Shown here: in pieces, positions 1 through 8,056 of the stretch
How the letters are laid out: the number at the start of each line of letters is the position of its first letter
Numbering within the stretch: position 1 is the stretch's first letter
DNA from: Deinococcus sp.
GTDB taxonomy: Bacteria > Deinococcota > Deinococci > Deinococcales > Deinococcaceae
Reading direction: 5' to 3'
Length of the DNA: 59,576 nucleotides
Assembly: GCF_018260555.1 (NCBI RefSeq)
Contig: NZ_JAGLBB010000008.1
Coordinates: 1 to 59,576 of the forward strand
Position numbers and translations under genes: made by a program
Notes under the pieces: generated by a model
Told to the model about the DNA's origin: nothing
Databases searched by the model: none
What the model saw: only the letters and a program-made list of their open reading frames with translations

Positions 1-915
1 CTGCACCGCGCCGCCACGCTGCTCGAGTACCCCACCCCCGCCGAGCGCGGCGCCGCCCACAAGAAGATCGGGGGCACGCCGGTCGGCGAGCGCTTCCTGC
101 TGCCCGGCACCGCCCCCTTCAAACTGCCGTCCGGCACGCCCATCCTGCTGGCCGACACGCCGCCCACCGCGACCTTCTCGTTCAACCCGGACGGGTCCTT
201 CCGCGCCCAGGGCAGCGTGGACCTGCACGCCCGCAGCCTCCTGCGTGGCCGCGTGAGCACCCGCCCGGACGGCCGCCTGGAACTGCGGCCCACCACGCCC
301 GGCGGGTTTCCCACCTCGTTCCTGCCGGACCTCGAAGCGCGCGTCAAGGGCCGCCTGCCGGGCGCGTTGCGGCTGCAACTGGGCGTCTGGAGCGGACAGA
401 CGCCGCCGCCGTCACTGGCGAGCGTGGCGCTGCTGTCTCACCCGCAGGCCGCCGCGCTGGCCGCGCACCCGCGCCTGAAAGGCCTGATCGGCCCGGTCAT
501 CGGCCCGAACCTGTTCACGGTGGACGCCGCGAACGTGGACGCCGTACGCCGTGAACTGGACCGCCTGGGTCTGAGCCCCACCACGAACCTGACCGTTCCG
601 GGAAACAGCTCGGCGGAACTGACCATCATGGACGACACCCGCCAGAAACGCGCCTTCCTGGAACGCGCCATCGAGGCCGGTCAACGCGTGCTGGTACAGT
701 ACAACGTCGAGAAATACGTCGGCTGGTCCGGAAACCCCACCGCCGGGCGCAGCGTCCTGGAGGAACTCGAACCCCTGAGCATCGAGCGCGGCAGCGGGAG
801 CACACCGTACCTGAACGCCCATCTTGTCGGGGAGCCCGGCAAGGGCCGGGCCGCGCAGGCGACCAAGGAGCGGCACATCCGCATCCAGTACATCACAGGT
901 ATGGCGCTGCGCTGA
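1..915 (+). CDS. Helicase-associated / WYL-like protein, 5' end outside window
   Basis: The frame is open from base 1 to a TGA at 913-915, so the gene starts upstream of the window. Two segments are suggestive. One (about 430-590), with alternating dp-x-la-dprl and gp-x-x-vd-x-x-v-x-x-l-x-x-lG patterns, resembles the helicase-associated domain of XPB/Ssl2-like bacterial proteins (Helicase_C_3). The other, the last 75 residues, has an AIEAGQRVLVQY start, an 'EPLSIE' strand and a final 'IRIQYITGM' strand, and resembles a WYL ligand-binding module. Such proteins are thought to act in DNA transactions or regulation. The stop may not be the native end, because coding-like sequence continues in other frames to about 1063 (see findings). 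The family call comes from pattern recognition only; an uncharacterised Deinococcus protein is the alternative. Confidence 0.55.
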   Translation: MHRAATLLEYPTPAERGAAHKKIGGTPVGERFLLPGTAPFKLPSGTPILLADTPPTATFSFNPDGSFRAQGSVDLHARSLLRGRVSTRPDGRLELRPTTPGGFPTSFLPDLEARVKGRLPGALRLQLGVWSGQTPPPSLASVALLSHPQAAALAAHPRLKGLIGPVIGPNLFTVDAANVDAVRRELDRLGLSPTTNLTVPGNSSAELTIMDDTRQKRAFLERAIEAGQRVLVQYNVEKYVGWSGNPTAGRSVLEELEPLSIERGSGSTPYLNAHLVGEPGKGRAAQATKERHIRIQYITGMALR

Positions 916-1063
916 GGCGGGCCGCCTTCGAGGAACTCCTCCCCGACCTGTTCGGCCGGGGCCGGGGACGTCACGCTGGTCGTCCGCAAGGACCGCACGC
1001 AGGACATCAAGAAGGTCGTGCAGCAACCCAGGGGCAGACCCGGAGCTCGCCCGCTTCGCCTGA
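916..1063 (+). pseudogene. Frame-shifted continuation of the upstream gene (candidate)
   Basis: After the TGA, protein-like sequence continues in shifted frames. 'RAAFEELLPDLF' reads in frame 3 (about 915-953), 'GDVTLVVRKDRTQDIKKVVQQ' in frame 1 (about 964-1026), and 'NPGADPELARFA' then a stop in frame 2 (about 1025-1063). This is what a native C-terminus broken by small indels would look like. The indels may be real decay or sequencing error in GC-rich runs. The assignment is inference. Confidence 0.35.
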
Positions 1064-1081
1064 ACGCTGCCCGCGTGCTGG

Positions 1082-1489
1082 TCAGGCTGGCACCGGTCCG
1101 CGCAGGTGGTCGAGAACCCCGCCGATCAGGGTGGTGACGTGGGCGTCCAGCAGGCGGTAGTACGCCACGCGGCCCTGCCTGCGGACGGTCACGATCCGCT
1201 GTTCGCGCAGCAGGCGCAGCTGGTGGCTGACGGCGCTCTCGCTCAGGCCGATCACGGCGGACAGGTCGCACACGCACAGTTCCCCGGTCCGCAGGGCACT
1301 CAGGAGTTTCAGGCGGGTGGGGTCGGCGATGACTTTCAGCAGGGTGCTGGCGGCCTCGATGTCTGCCGGGCCGGGCTGCTCCGCGCGGGCCTGCGCGACC
1401 TCCTGCGGGTGAAGGCATCTGACCTCGCACCGCGCGTCAGGGTCGGGCAGCGCCTGGTCAGCTGCCGGGCGGCGGGCGGGCGTGGTCAC
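1082..1489 (-). CDS. ArsR/SmtB-family metal-responsive repressor (CadC/SmtB type)
   Basis: This 135-aa winged-helix protein carries the ELCVCDL motif (alpha-3 metal site of ArsR, CadC and SmtB) and an N-terminal 'CEVRC' cysteine pair like that of CadC. The DNA-reading helix 'SESAVSHQLRLLRE' is intact, and a late 'DAHVTTLIGGVLDH' supplies the His/Asp type residues used by SmtB at its alpha-5 site. It would repress the P-type ATPase operon and release DNA when Zn, Cd or Pb binds. It starts with GTG at 1489 and overlaps the ATPase 3' end by 32 bp, so it is the second gene of the same minus-strand operon and probably controls itself. The candidate operator lies at 3840-3855. Confidence 0.88.
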   Translation of the reverse strand: MTTPARRPAADQALPDPDARCEVRCLHPQEVAQARAEQPGPADIEAASTLLKVIADPTRLKLLSALRTGELCVCDLSAVIGLSESAVSHQLRLLREQRIVTVRRQGRVAYYRLLDAHVTTLIGGVLDHLRGPVPA

Positions 1490-3827
1490 GTGGCCTCCGG
1501 GTGGGGGAACGCTGCGGGCGCGGCCGGGCGGGCGGCTGCCAGCGCAGCAGGCGCAGGGCGTTCGCGGTGACGATGGCGGTCGCGCCGGTGTCGGCCAGGA
1601 CCGCCATCCACAGGTTGGTGTAGCCCAGCAGCGTGGTGATCAGGAACACGGCCTTGAGGCCCAGCGCGAAGGCGATGTTCACGCGGATGTTGCTCATGGT
1701 GGCGCGGCTCAGGGCGATCAGGTCGGCCACGCCACTCACCTGCTCCCGCAGCAGCGCGGCGTCCGCCGTTTCGAGGGCCACGTCGGTGCCGCCGCCCATG
1801 GCGACGCCCACGTCCGCCTGGGCCAGGGCCGGCGCGTCGTTGATGCCGTCGCCGATCATGGCGACCGCGCCGCGCGCCTGCAGGTCGCGGATCAGGCGCA
1901 GTTTGTCTTCCGGGAGCAGCGCCGCGTGCACCTCCAGTTCCGGCGCCCCGGCGCGCCGCAGGTCGTCCGCGATGGCCCGCGCGGTGCGGCCGTTGTCGCC
2001 GGTCAACATGACGGTTCGCACGCCCAGGCGGTGCAGCGCAGCCAGGGCGGGGGCCGCGTCGGGGCGAAGTTCGTCCCGCAGGCCGATCACGCCGCGCACC
2101 TCGGGCGCGACCCGCCCGCCCGGTTCACCGAGCAGGACGAGGACGGCGGTGCGGCCCTGTGCTTCCAGCCGCGTGACCTGCGCCTGCACGTCCGGGGCGA
2201 GGTCGGTCAGTGTGGCGGTGTGCCCGGGGGAACTCACGGTGACCTCGCGGCCCGCGTCAGGTTCAGCGCCGGTCAGGCGGGCGGTGACGGCCCGGCCGGG
2301 CAGGGCGCGCGCGTCGGTCGTGGCCGGAACGTTCAGGCCGCGTGCGGCGTGCAAGACCGCGCGGGCCAGTGGGTGACTGCTGCCCGCCTCGGCCGCCGCT
2401 GCCAGCCGCAGCACGTCCTCGCGGGTGCCGCCCACCGGGTGCACGTCCGTCACGCGTGGGTGACCGGCGGTGAGGGTGCCGGTCTTGTCAAACGCGACGG
2501 TCCGGACGCCGCCGATGCTTTCCAGGGCCGCGCCGCCCTTGATCAGCAGGCCGCGCCGCGCCCCGGCACTCACGCCGCTCGTAATGGCGGCCGGGACGCT
2601 CAGGATCAGCGCGCACGGGCAGCCGATCAGCAGCAGGCTGATGCCCCGGTACAGCCAAGAGTGCCAGTCGCCGCCCAGTAGCGGGGGCACGGTGGCCACC
2701 AGCGCCGAGACCAGGACCACGCCCGGCGTGTACACGCGGCTGAACCGGTCGATGAAACGGGCGGTGGGGGCGCGGCTGGCCTCGGCTTCCTCGACCATGG
2801 CGGTGATCCGCGCGATGGTCGTGTCGCTCGCCTCGCGGTCCACCCGCACGGTCAGCACGCCGTCGCCGTTGATGCTCCCCGCGAAGACGCCGTCGCCCAC
2901 GCTCTTGACGACCGGGACGCTCTCGCCGGTCACGGGACTGTCGTCCACCCCCGACGTGCCACCGAGCACCGTGCCGTCTGCCGGGACGCGCGCACCCGGG
3001 TTGACCTGCACGGTCTGCCCGGCGCGCAGGGTACCGGCCGGCACTTCACGCGCCAGGGGCGCCGTCCCGTCAGCGCTGTCCGGCAGCAGCAGGGCCGTTT
3101 TCGGGGCCAGCGCCGCGAGCGCCTGAATGCCCGCGCGCGCACGGCCCGCCGCCACGCCCTCAAGCAGTTCGCCCACCGCGAAGAAGAACACCACGACCGC
3201 CCCCTCGGCCGCCTGCCCGATCAGGACCGCGCCGGTGGCCGCGAGGCTGACCAGCATGTTGATGCTGAACGGGTCCCCCAGGCGCGCACTCGCCACGGCC
3301 CGGCGTGCGAGCGGCCACACGCCCAGCAGCGTCGCCGCCACAAACGCCGCCGTACTCAGGGCGGGCGCTGCGAAGCCCAGGACCCACGCGGCGGCCAGAA
3401 ACGCGCCCGACAGCACCACCAGTCGTCCCTGGGGACTCTGGTGCCAGGGTCGCCCAGGCCCCGCAGCGGCCGCCTGCGAGTGCCCGGGCGCGTGGCTGTC
3501 TCCGTGCTCATGTCCGTGCTCGTGCGGGTGCTGCGTGTCCGGAGTCGTCTCGCGGCCCTGCAACGTGGGCACGTACCCCAGCGACCGCAGGTGCTGTTCC
3601 AGCGTCTGCCGGGGCGTGCGGGTCTCGTCCAGTTGTACCTTCAGGGTCTGCCGCGTGAAGCTGGTACTGACCTCGCCCGTGCCGGGCAGGCCGCCCACCA
3701 GCCGCTCGACTTTTGCCACGCAACTGGCGCAGTCCATGCCCTGCACGAAGTAGCTCAGGGTGGTCGGCTGGGACGGTGTGGCCTGCCGGACCGCTGTGGG
3801 AGAGGGAAGGCGAGGCGAGGATGTCAC
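1458..3827 (-). CDS. Zn/Cd/Pb-exporting P1B-type ATPase (ZntA/CadA family)
   Basis: This 789-aa inner-membrane heavy-metal pump has an N-terminal HMA domain with Cys33-x-x-Cys36 ('GMDCASC') and then a His-rich stretch (HEHGHEHGDSH, about residues 105-125), a likely zinc or cadmium sensor. The membrane metal motif is CPC in 'GCPCALIL', followed by DKTGT (phosphorylated Asp), a 'SSHPLA' HP motif and the 'GDGINDAPALAQADV' hinge. CPC without extra Cu-type motifs, the His tract and the ArsR partner favour divalent cations over copper. The GTG start at 3827 fits a transcript whose first base is the start codon, because a TATACT box ends only five bases upstream. A cobalt pump is the alternative; the P1B family itself is certain. 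Confidence 0.93.
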   Translation of the reverse strand: MTSSPRLPSPTAVRQATPSQPTTLSYFVQGMDCASCVAKVERLVGGLPGTGEVSTSFTRQTLKVQLDETRTPRQTLEQHLRSLGYVPTLQGRETTPDTQHPHEHGHEHGDSHAPGHSQAAAAGPGRPWHQSPQGRLVVLSGAFLAAAWVLGFAAPALSTAAFVAATLLGVWPLARRAVASARLGDPFSINMLVSLAATGAVLIGQAAEGAVVVFFFAVGELLEGVAAGRARAGIQALAALAPKTALLLPDSADGTAPLAREVPAGTLRAGQTVQVNPGARVPADGTVLGGTSGVDDSPVTGESVPVVKSVGDGVFAGSINGDGVLTVRVDREASDTTIARITAMVEEAEASRAPTARFIDRFSRVYTPGVVLVSALVATVPPLLGGDWHSWLYRGISLLLIGCPCALILSVPAAITSGVSAGARRGLLIKGGAALESIGGVRTVAFDKTGTLTAGHPRVTDVHPVGGTREDVLRLAAAAEAGSSHPLARAVLHAARGLNVPATTDARALPGRAVTARLTGAEPDAGREVTVSSPGHTATLTDLAPDVQAQVTRLEAQGRTAVLVLLGEPGGRVAPEVRGVIGLRDELRPDAAPALAALHRLGVRTVMLTGDNGRTARAIADDLRRAGAPELEVHAALLPEDKLRLIRDLQARGAVAMIGDGINDAPALAQADVGVAMGGGTDVALETADAALLREQVSGVADLIALSRATMSNIRVNIAFALGLKAVFLITTLLGYTNLWMAVLADTGATAIVTANALRLLRWQPPARPRPQRSPTRRPRDHARPPPGS

Positions 3828-3832
3828 GCCCC

Positions 3833-3862
3833 AGTATACCTGAGCAGACGCTCAGATGTCCC
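3833..3862 (-). promoter_or_regulatory. Promoter with embedded ArsR/SmtB operator for the Zn/Cd ATPase operon
   Basis: On the minus strand a -35-like GGGACA (3857-3862) lies 18 bp from a -10 TATACT (3833-3838). The spacer holds the perfect palindrome CTGAGC-agac-GCTCAG (3840-3855), the shape of an ArsR/SmtB operator. The GTG start codon lies where +1 would be, so the mRNA is probably leaderless. Repressor binding here would block polymerase directly. Confidence 0.7.
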
Positions 3863-4440
3863 TGATCTACCGGACGGACGGCCGCCCGTTTTGATCACAA
3901 CCCGTTCATGCGCCCGGTAGCCAACGACATGCCCAGTAGGTGATTCCCTCGTGCTGATGCTGCTCTGGTTCAACAGTCTCTAACTATCCAACCTGAGTCC
4001 ACATGAGCGGTGAAGGCCAGCCCGACCAACAGGACGGGACGCCCTGAGGAGGTGTCCGGTGCGGGTGAAGCTTGACTGTTCGGACGGTTGTGGTGTGGAA
4101 CGCAGGTGTTGTCCTGACTCGCCGTGTCCTGCCTGGCCGCGTCTTTACTCGCTGCCCTGCGCCGCGTTCCGGGCAGCGGTCTGCACACGCTCGGGAAACA
4201 GGACAGGCAGGGAGATCAGGGGGACCATGATGGCGGCCAGAGCGAACAGGAGTTCCATACCTCCAGTGTCCCTGGAATGCGGCAGGCACAGATAACAGTG
4301 GCCTTAGTGTCCCGCAGAGCGGCGCTTGAGGAGGTGCACACCTGCCCTTAGGGTCAGGCAGAGTCCGTTCTCATATCCATGTGAGTCCGTCTCTTATGGT
4401 TACTTGTTCGGTTCGCAGCCGACTGCGCTTGCGAGGTCTA
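3863..4440. other. Intergenic stretch without a clear gene
   Basis: Apart from the 37-aa candidate at 4145-4258, no frame here has a convincing protein. Competing overlapping frames on both strands look like chance openings in GC-rich DNA. Base composition is lower in GC than in the flanking genes. Confidence 0.5.
4145..4258 (-). CDS. Possible 37-aa single-span membrane peptide
   Basis: A short open frame encodes a peptide with a hydrophobic stretch (ELLFALAAIMVPLISLPVLF) followed by a charged tail and a TAA stop. GGAGG sits just before the ATG but closer than is ideal (1-2 bases). It stands alone in the roughly 800-bp spacer between the ATPase promoter and the serine hydrolase gene. No homology is recognised, so it could be a small membrane protein or chance. 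Confidence 0.35.
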   Translation of the reverse strand: MELLFALAAIMVPLISLPVLFPERVQTAARNAAQGSE

Positions 4441-4577
4441 ATACGGATTCCGATTGATTTGGCGCACTTCCAAATCAATCCGAGCGGACGCGAGTAGGAA
4501 CAGCATACGGATTTCGCGGTATGGAGCCGCAGGCGGCGATTTTCCGACTGTGGTGGAATTTAGCGGAATGCGTATAA
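4441..4577 (+). repeat. Dispersed MITE-like inverted-repeat element, copy 1
   Basis: This roughly 137-bp element begins ATACGGATTCCGATTGATT and ends near GCGTAT. A 5' hairpin (GATTGATT, loop, AATCAATC) is followed by a second stem module around 'GGAGCCGCAGGCGGCG'. Nearly the same sequence occurs at 54850-54985, at 25222-25364 (reverse) and, internally deleted, at 26089-26191. It resembles the small noncoding repeats reported in Deinococcus genomes. It encodes no protein. Confidence 0.85.
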
Positions 4578-4641
4578 GCGGAACAGACGGCAGTCTGCCT
4601 GACAGGTCTGCCACCCGGCCGGGCACCTGCTCTGATCACGG

Positions 4642-5703
4642 TCATTGGCCCTGACCGGCCAGCAGGGTATTCCCGACGGCGCGGCGCAGGCCCTGAATGT
4701 CGAAACTGGTGTGGCGGTTCGGATGTACGCGGTTGGTCAGCAGCGTCCACGCGAGGCCGCGCGCGGGGTCCACCCACAGGCCCGTGCCGGTAAAGCCGGT
4801 ATGCCCGAACGCGGCGGGACTGGCGAGGGCGCCGCCGCTCCAGCCGGGGCTGGCCGTCACGAACGCGAGGTTGCGGCCCTCGACCTGGGGGCGCAGCGTT
4901 TCGGCCTGCGCGGCCGGGGAGAGCCAGCCGCCGCGCAATAGCCCTTCGCCCTGGCGGAGCACGCCGCCCAGCGTGCCGAACAGCCCAGCGTGCCCGGCGA
5001 CGCCGCCCATCGCAGCGGCGTTCTCGTCGTGCGTCTCGCCGCGCAGCAGACGCTCGCGCCACAGGCAGTGTTCCGTGGCGACCGTGTCGGCCGGGTCGGG
5101 CGTGAAGCTCAGTCCGCCGTCCAGTGGCAGGTCCCGCAGCGGGTGCCCGTGCAGGCGTTCCAGCACGCGCCCCAGCAGCATGTACCCCAGGTCCGAGTAC
5201 ACGACCGGCCCGGCCTCGCTGACCGGCCAGGGTTCATGCAGGAAGCGGGCGCGGATGGTGCGCTCGTCGCCCCAGGTGAACAGTTTCGCCCAGGCGGGCA
5301 GACCGGCGCTGTGCGTCAGCAGGTGCCGCAGCGTGCGCCCGCGCAGGCCATCCCCGACCGACTGGCCCGGCATCCACGCCAGGTCCGGCAGGTGCGTGCC
5401 GAGGGGGTCGTCCAGGTCCAGCAGGCCGCGCTCGGCGGCGCGTATGATCTCGCGGGCCGTCAGCAGCGGCTTGGTCAGGCTGGCGAGGTCCCACCAGGAG
5501 TCCGCGTGCACGGGAGACGCGTGCGCCGACTGGTCGGGGCGGTGCAGCGTGCCCAGCCGGACGCTCGCCTGCTCGCCGGCGGCGTTCACCACGCCCAGCG
5601 CGGCGGCGCTCGGCCCGCCGTGACCCTGCGTGGCGCGCTCCAGCAACGCCCGCGTGTGGGCGGGAATGACCGGGCGCATGACCGCCGGGTCCGGGCGGGC
5701 CAC
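4642..5703 (-). CDS. Beta-lactamase-fold serine hydrolase, probably in peptidoglycan recycling (AmiE-like)
   Basis: This 353-aa class C beta-lactamase/penicillin-binding-like hydrolase has the nucleophile motif S75-L-T-K78, a Y169-S-D variant of the YxN motif and a late 'GHTGFTG' in the KTG/HTG position. No signal peptide is evident, so it should be cytoplasmic. It is the last gene of the gntR-anmK-murQ operon, 5 bp after murQ. In Bacillus subtilis the murQ region encodes AmiE, a beta-lactamase-family enzyme that removes peptide from MurNAc, and the same job is inferred here. The start is GTG at 5703; an in-frame ATG at 5679 is the alternative. An esterase or D-aminopeptidase remains possible. 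Confidence 0.8.
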   Translation of the reverse strand: MARPDPAVMRPVIPAHTRALLERATQGHGGPSAAALGVVNAAGEQASVRLGTLHRPDQSAHASPVHADSWWDLASLTKPLLTAREIIRAAERGLLDLDDPLGTHLPDLAWMPGQSVGDGLRGRTLRHLLTHSAGLPAWAKLFTWGDERTIRARFLHEPWPVSEAGPVVYSDLGYMLLGRVLERLHGHPLRDLPLDGGLSFTPDPADTVATEHCLWRERLLRGETHDENAAAMGGVAGHAGLFGTLGGVLRQGEGLLRGGWLSPAAQAETLRPQVEGRNLAFVTASPGWSGGALASPAAFGHTGFTGTGLWVDPARGLAWTLLTNRVHPNRHTSFDIQGLRRAVGNTLLAGQGQ

Positions 5704-5708
5704 GCGGC

Positions 5709-6791
5709 TCAGGCCTCGCCCAGGGCGGCGCGCGCGTGGCCGCCCGCTTCGTCCAGGCGGCGGGCGGCCTCGTGGACGCCCACGCCCAGGCGCAGGGCGA
5801 CCACGGCGACTTTCACCTGCCCGTTCGCTTCGAGCAGCGCCGCGCGGGACTGCGCTTCGCTGGCGTTCGCGGCGTGCATGACCAGCCGCAGCGCCCGCCC
5901 CTCGAGTTTGGTGTTGCTGGCGCGCACGTCCACCATCAGGTTCCCGTACACCTTGCCCAGGTGCACCATCAGTGCGCTCGACAGGGTGTTCAGCGCGATC
6001 TTCTGCGCCGTGCCGGCCTTCAAGCGGGTGCTGCCGCTGATGAGTTCCGGGCCGGTGTCCAGCAGCACGGCGCAGTCGGCGGCGTCCAGCAGGGGCGTGC
6101 CCGGATTGTTCGACAGGCCGATGCTCAGCGCCCCGGCGGCCCGCGCGGCGTCCAGCGCGCCCAGCACGTAGGGCGTGGTGCCGCTGGCGGCCACACCGAT
6201 CAGCACGTCGTCGGGACCGACCCCGGCGGCCTGCACGTCCCGCCGCCCGGCCTCACGGTCATCCTCGGCGCCCTCCACGGCGCTGCGAATGGCTCGTTCG
6301 CCCCCGGCGATCAGGGGCACGGCCCGCTCGGCCGGCCAGGAGAAGGTCGGCGTGAGTTCCGTGGCGTCGAGCACGCCCAGCCGCCCGCTGGTTCCGGCCC
6401 CGACGTACACGAGGCGCCCGCCGCGTTCCAGGCGGGGCAGCGCGGCCGTGACCGCGCGGGCCAGGGCGGGCGCGGCGTCTCGGGCGGCATTCACGGCCTG
6501 CACCTGGTCGTCCGCGAGCGCCTGCACCAGCGCGCCGGTTTCCAGACGGTCCAGGTCGGGGTGGTCAGCGCGGAATCCCTCGGTGCGGCGGGACTCGGGC
6601 GGCAGCGGCGCGGGCGGTCGCGGCGAACCATCCAGCCGGGGCAGGCGTCCGGCGGGCCGTGATGTGGCCGGCAGTGGTGTGGCCGGCAGCACCGTGTCCG
6701 GCAGCGCTGTGGCGTCCGGCGTGAGGCTCTGACCCGGGGTGTCCGGCTGGAGAACCTGCGGCTCGGAGGAGGGATCCGGTGGGTGCGTCAA
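5709..6791 (-). CDS. murQ: N-acetylmuramic acid 6-phosphate etherase MurQ
   Basis: This SIS-domain enzyme cleaves the lactyl ether of MurNAc-6-phosphate to GlcNAc-6-phosphate and D-lactate. The family blocks 'VGAGTSGRLGVLDA', 'ELTPTF', 'AASGTTPYV', 'SNNPGTPL', 'TRLKAGTAQK' and 'SNTKLEGRA' are all present. The native MurQ start normally lies close to the 'TEGFRADHPDLDRL' segment, so the roughly 70 residues before it are an extra proline/alanine/threonine-rich leader with LPAT/LPDT-like repeats. The furthest upstream start is TTG at 6791 inside a TTGA overlap with the anmK stop. A later GTG in the leader is possible, so the true N-terminus is uncertain. Confidence 0.93.
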   Translation of the reverse strand: MTHPPDPSSEPQVLQPDTPGQSLTPDATALPDTVLPATPLPATSRPAGRLPRLDGSPRPPAPLPPESRRTEGFRADHPDLDRLETGALVQALADDQVQAVNAARDAAPALARAVTAALPRLERGGRLVYVGAGTSGRLGVLDATELTPTFSWPAERAVPLIAGGERAIRSAVEGAEDDREAGRRDVQAAGVGPDDVLIGVAASGTTPYVLGALDAARAAGALSIGLSNNPGTPLLDAADCAVLLDTGPELISGSTRLKAGTAQKIALNTLSSALMVHLGKVYGNLMVDVRASNTKLEGRALRLVMHAANASEAQSRAALLEANGQVKVAVVALRLGVGVHEAARRLDEAGGHARAALGEA

Positions 6792-8056
6792 GGGCGGTCT
6801 CCAGGGAAGAGGGCGGGGGTGACAGGAACCGGGCGGCGTGGCGCAGCTGGAGGAGCGGGCGTCCAGCGACCGGCGATGACGGCGTGGCGCGCACCCGTGG
6901 TGTGCGGCAGGGTGTTCGGCCAGCCCTGCGCGTGCGCGTACCCCAGGAACGCGAAGGCGGCGGCCTCACGGGTGGCGTCGGTGAATCCGGCGTCGGTCCA
7001 GCCGAGGTCCGCGAAGGTCCGCAGCGGCGCGGGTGTGGGCAGGTCCGCCAGGGCGGCGGCCAGCGCGCGCATCAGGGTGGGGTTGCGTGCCCCGCCGCCC
7101 GCCACGACCACCTCGCCGGGTGGGCCGTCCAGGAAGCGTAGCGACTGGGCGACACTCCGGGCGGTCAGGGCCGTGGCGGTCGCGGCCAGATCGGCAGCGC
7201 TCAGGTCCGGCGCGGCCGGCAGGCGTCCGAGCGTCCAGACCTCCCGCCCGGTGGCCTTCGGGGGGCGCTGCGCGAGGGCCGGGTGCGACAGCCAGCGCGC
7301 CAGGGTGGGTTCGTGCACCTGACCGGACGCAGCCAGGGCGCCGCCGGCGTCGTGGGTCTGGCCGCTGCGGGCGGCGATCTCGTCGATCAGGCAGTTGGCG
7401 GGCCCGGTATCGAAGGCCTGCACGCGCCCCGGGTCCAGGCCGGGCAGGGCGGTGACGTTCGCGATGCCGCCCAGGTTCAGCAGGGTGCGGTTCACGCCGT
7501 CCTGCGCCAGCAGCGCCCAGTCCGCGAACGGCACCAGGGGCGCGCCCACACCCCCGGCGGCCATGTCGGCGGGCCGGAAATCGGCCACGACGGGACGCCC
7601 GGTGTGGGCGGCGATCACGGCCGCCTCCCCGAGTTGCAGGGTGGCGGGGCGGGTCCAGCCGCGCGCCGGGTCGGGGGCCGGGTGGTGCTGCACCGTCTGC
7701 CCGTGGCTGGCGATCAGGTCGGCGTGCGCGGCGTGCGGCGCGGCGGCCAGCGCCAGCGCCTCTCCCAGCGCCCAGTGCAGCTGGGTCAGGTCGGCGGTGC
7801 CCACCCCGCCGTGCATGGCGGCCAGCACGGCGGCGCGCAGGTCCGGCGGGTAGGGCGTGAAGGTGTGTGCGACCACCCGGCCGCGTGGCGCGTGCGGCCG
7901 GTCATTCAGGGCGCTCAGGTCCCTCAGGGTCTGGGGGCTTGGAGGCGCGTGGGGCGCGCGCAGCCCGGGCCAGCCGGGCAGTTCCAGCAGCGCGGCGTCG
8001 ATGCCGTCGGCACTGGTGCCGCTCATCAGGCCCAGCACCCGCGGCGCGCCCCTCAA
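6788..8056 (-). CDS. anmK: Anhydro-N-acetylmuramic acid kinase AnmK
   Basis: AnmK hydrolyses and phosphorylates 1,6-anhydro-MurNAc to MurNAc-6-phosphate, the MurQ substrate. The 422-aa protein opens with the family hallmark 'LGLMSGTSADGIDAAL', and carries 'ASHGQTVQHHP', 'DFRPADMAAGGVGAPLVPF', 'LNLGGIANVT', 'FDTGPANCLID' and 'VAGGGARNPTL', the ATPase-fold blocks. The annotated start is TTG at 8056, sharing TTGA with the gntR stop. A GTG just before the conserved LGLMSGT block is the alternative. The 4-bp overlaps on both sides imply translational coupling from gntR to murQ. The pathway here handles recycled anhydro-muropeptides. Confidence 0.94.
   Translation of the reverse strand: MRGAPRVLGLMSGTSADGIDAALLELPGWPGLRAPHAPPSPQTLRDLSALNDRPHAPRGRVVAHTFTPYPPDLRAAVLAAMHGGVGTADLTQLHWALGEALALAAAPHAAHADLIASHGQTVQHHPAPDPARGWTRPATLQLGEAAVIAAHTGRPVVADFRPADMAAGGVGAPLVPFADWALLAQDGVNRTLLNLGGIANVTALPGLDPGRVQAFDTGPANCLIDEIAARSGQTHDAGGALAASGQVHEPTLARWLSHPALAQRPPKATGREVWTLGRLPAAPDLSAADLAATATALTARSVAQSLRFLDGPPGEVVVAGGGARNPTLMRALAAALADLPTPAPLRTFADLGWTDAGFTDATREAAAFAFLGYAHAQGWPNTLPHTTGARHAVIAGRWTPAPPAAPRRPVPVTPALFPGDRP

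Noticed and set aside
3441..3920. 159-aa plus-strand frame over the ATPase N-terminus
   Set aside because: Shadow of the HMA-domain coding region and crosses the promoter/operator.
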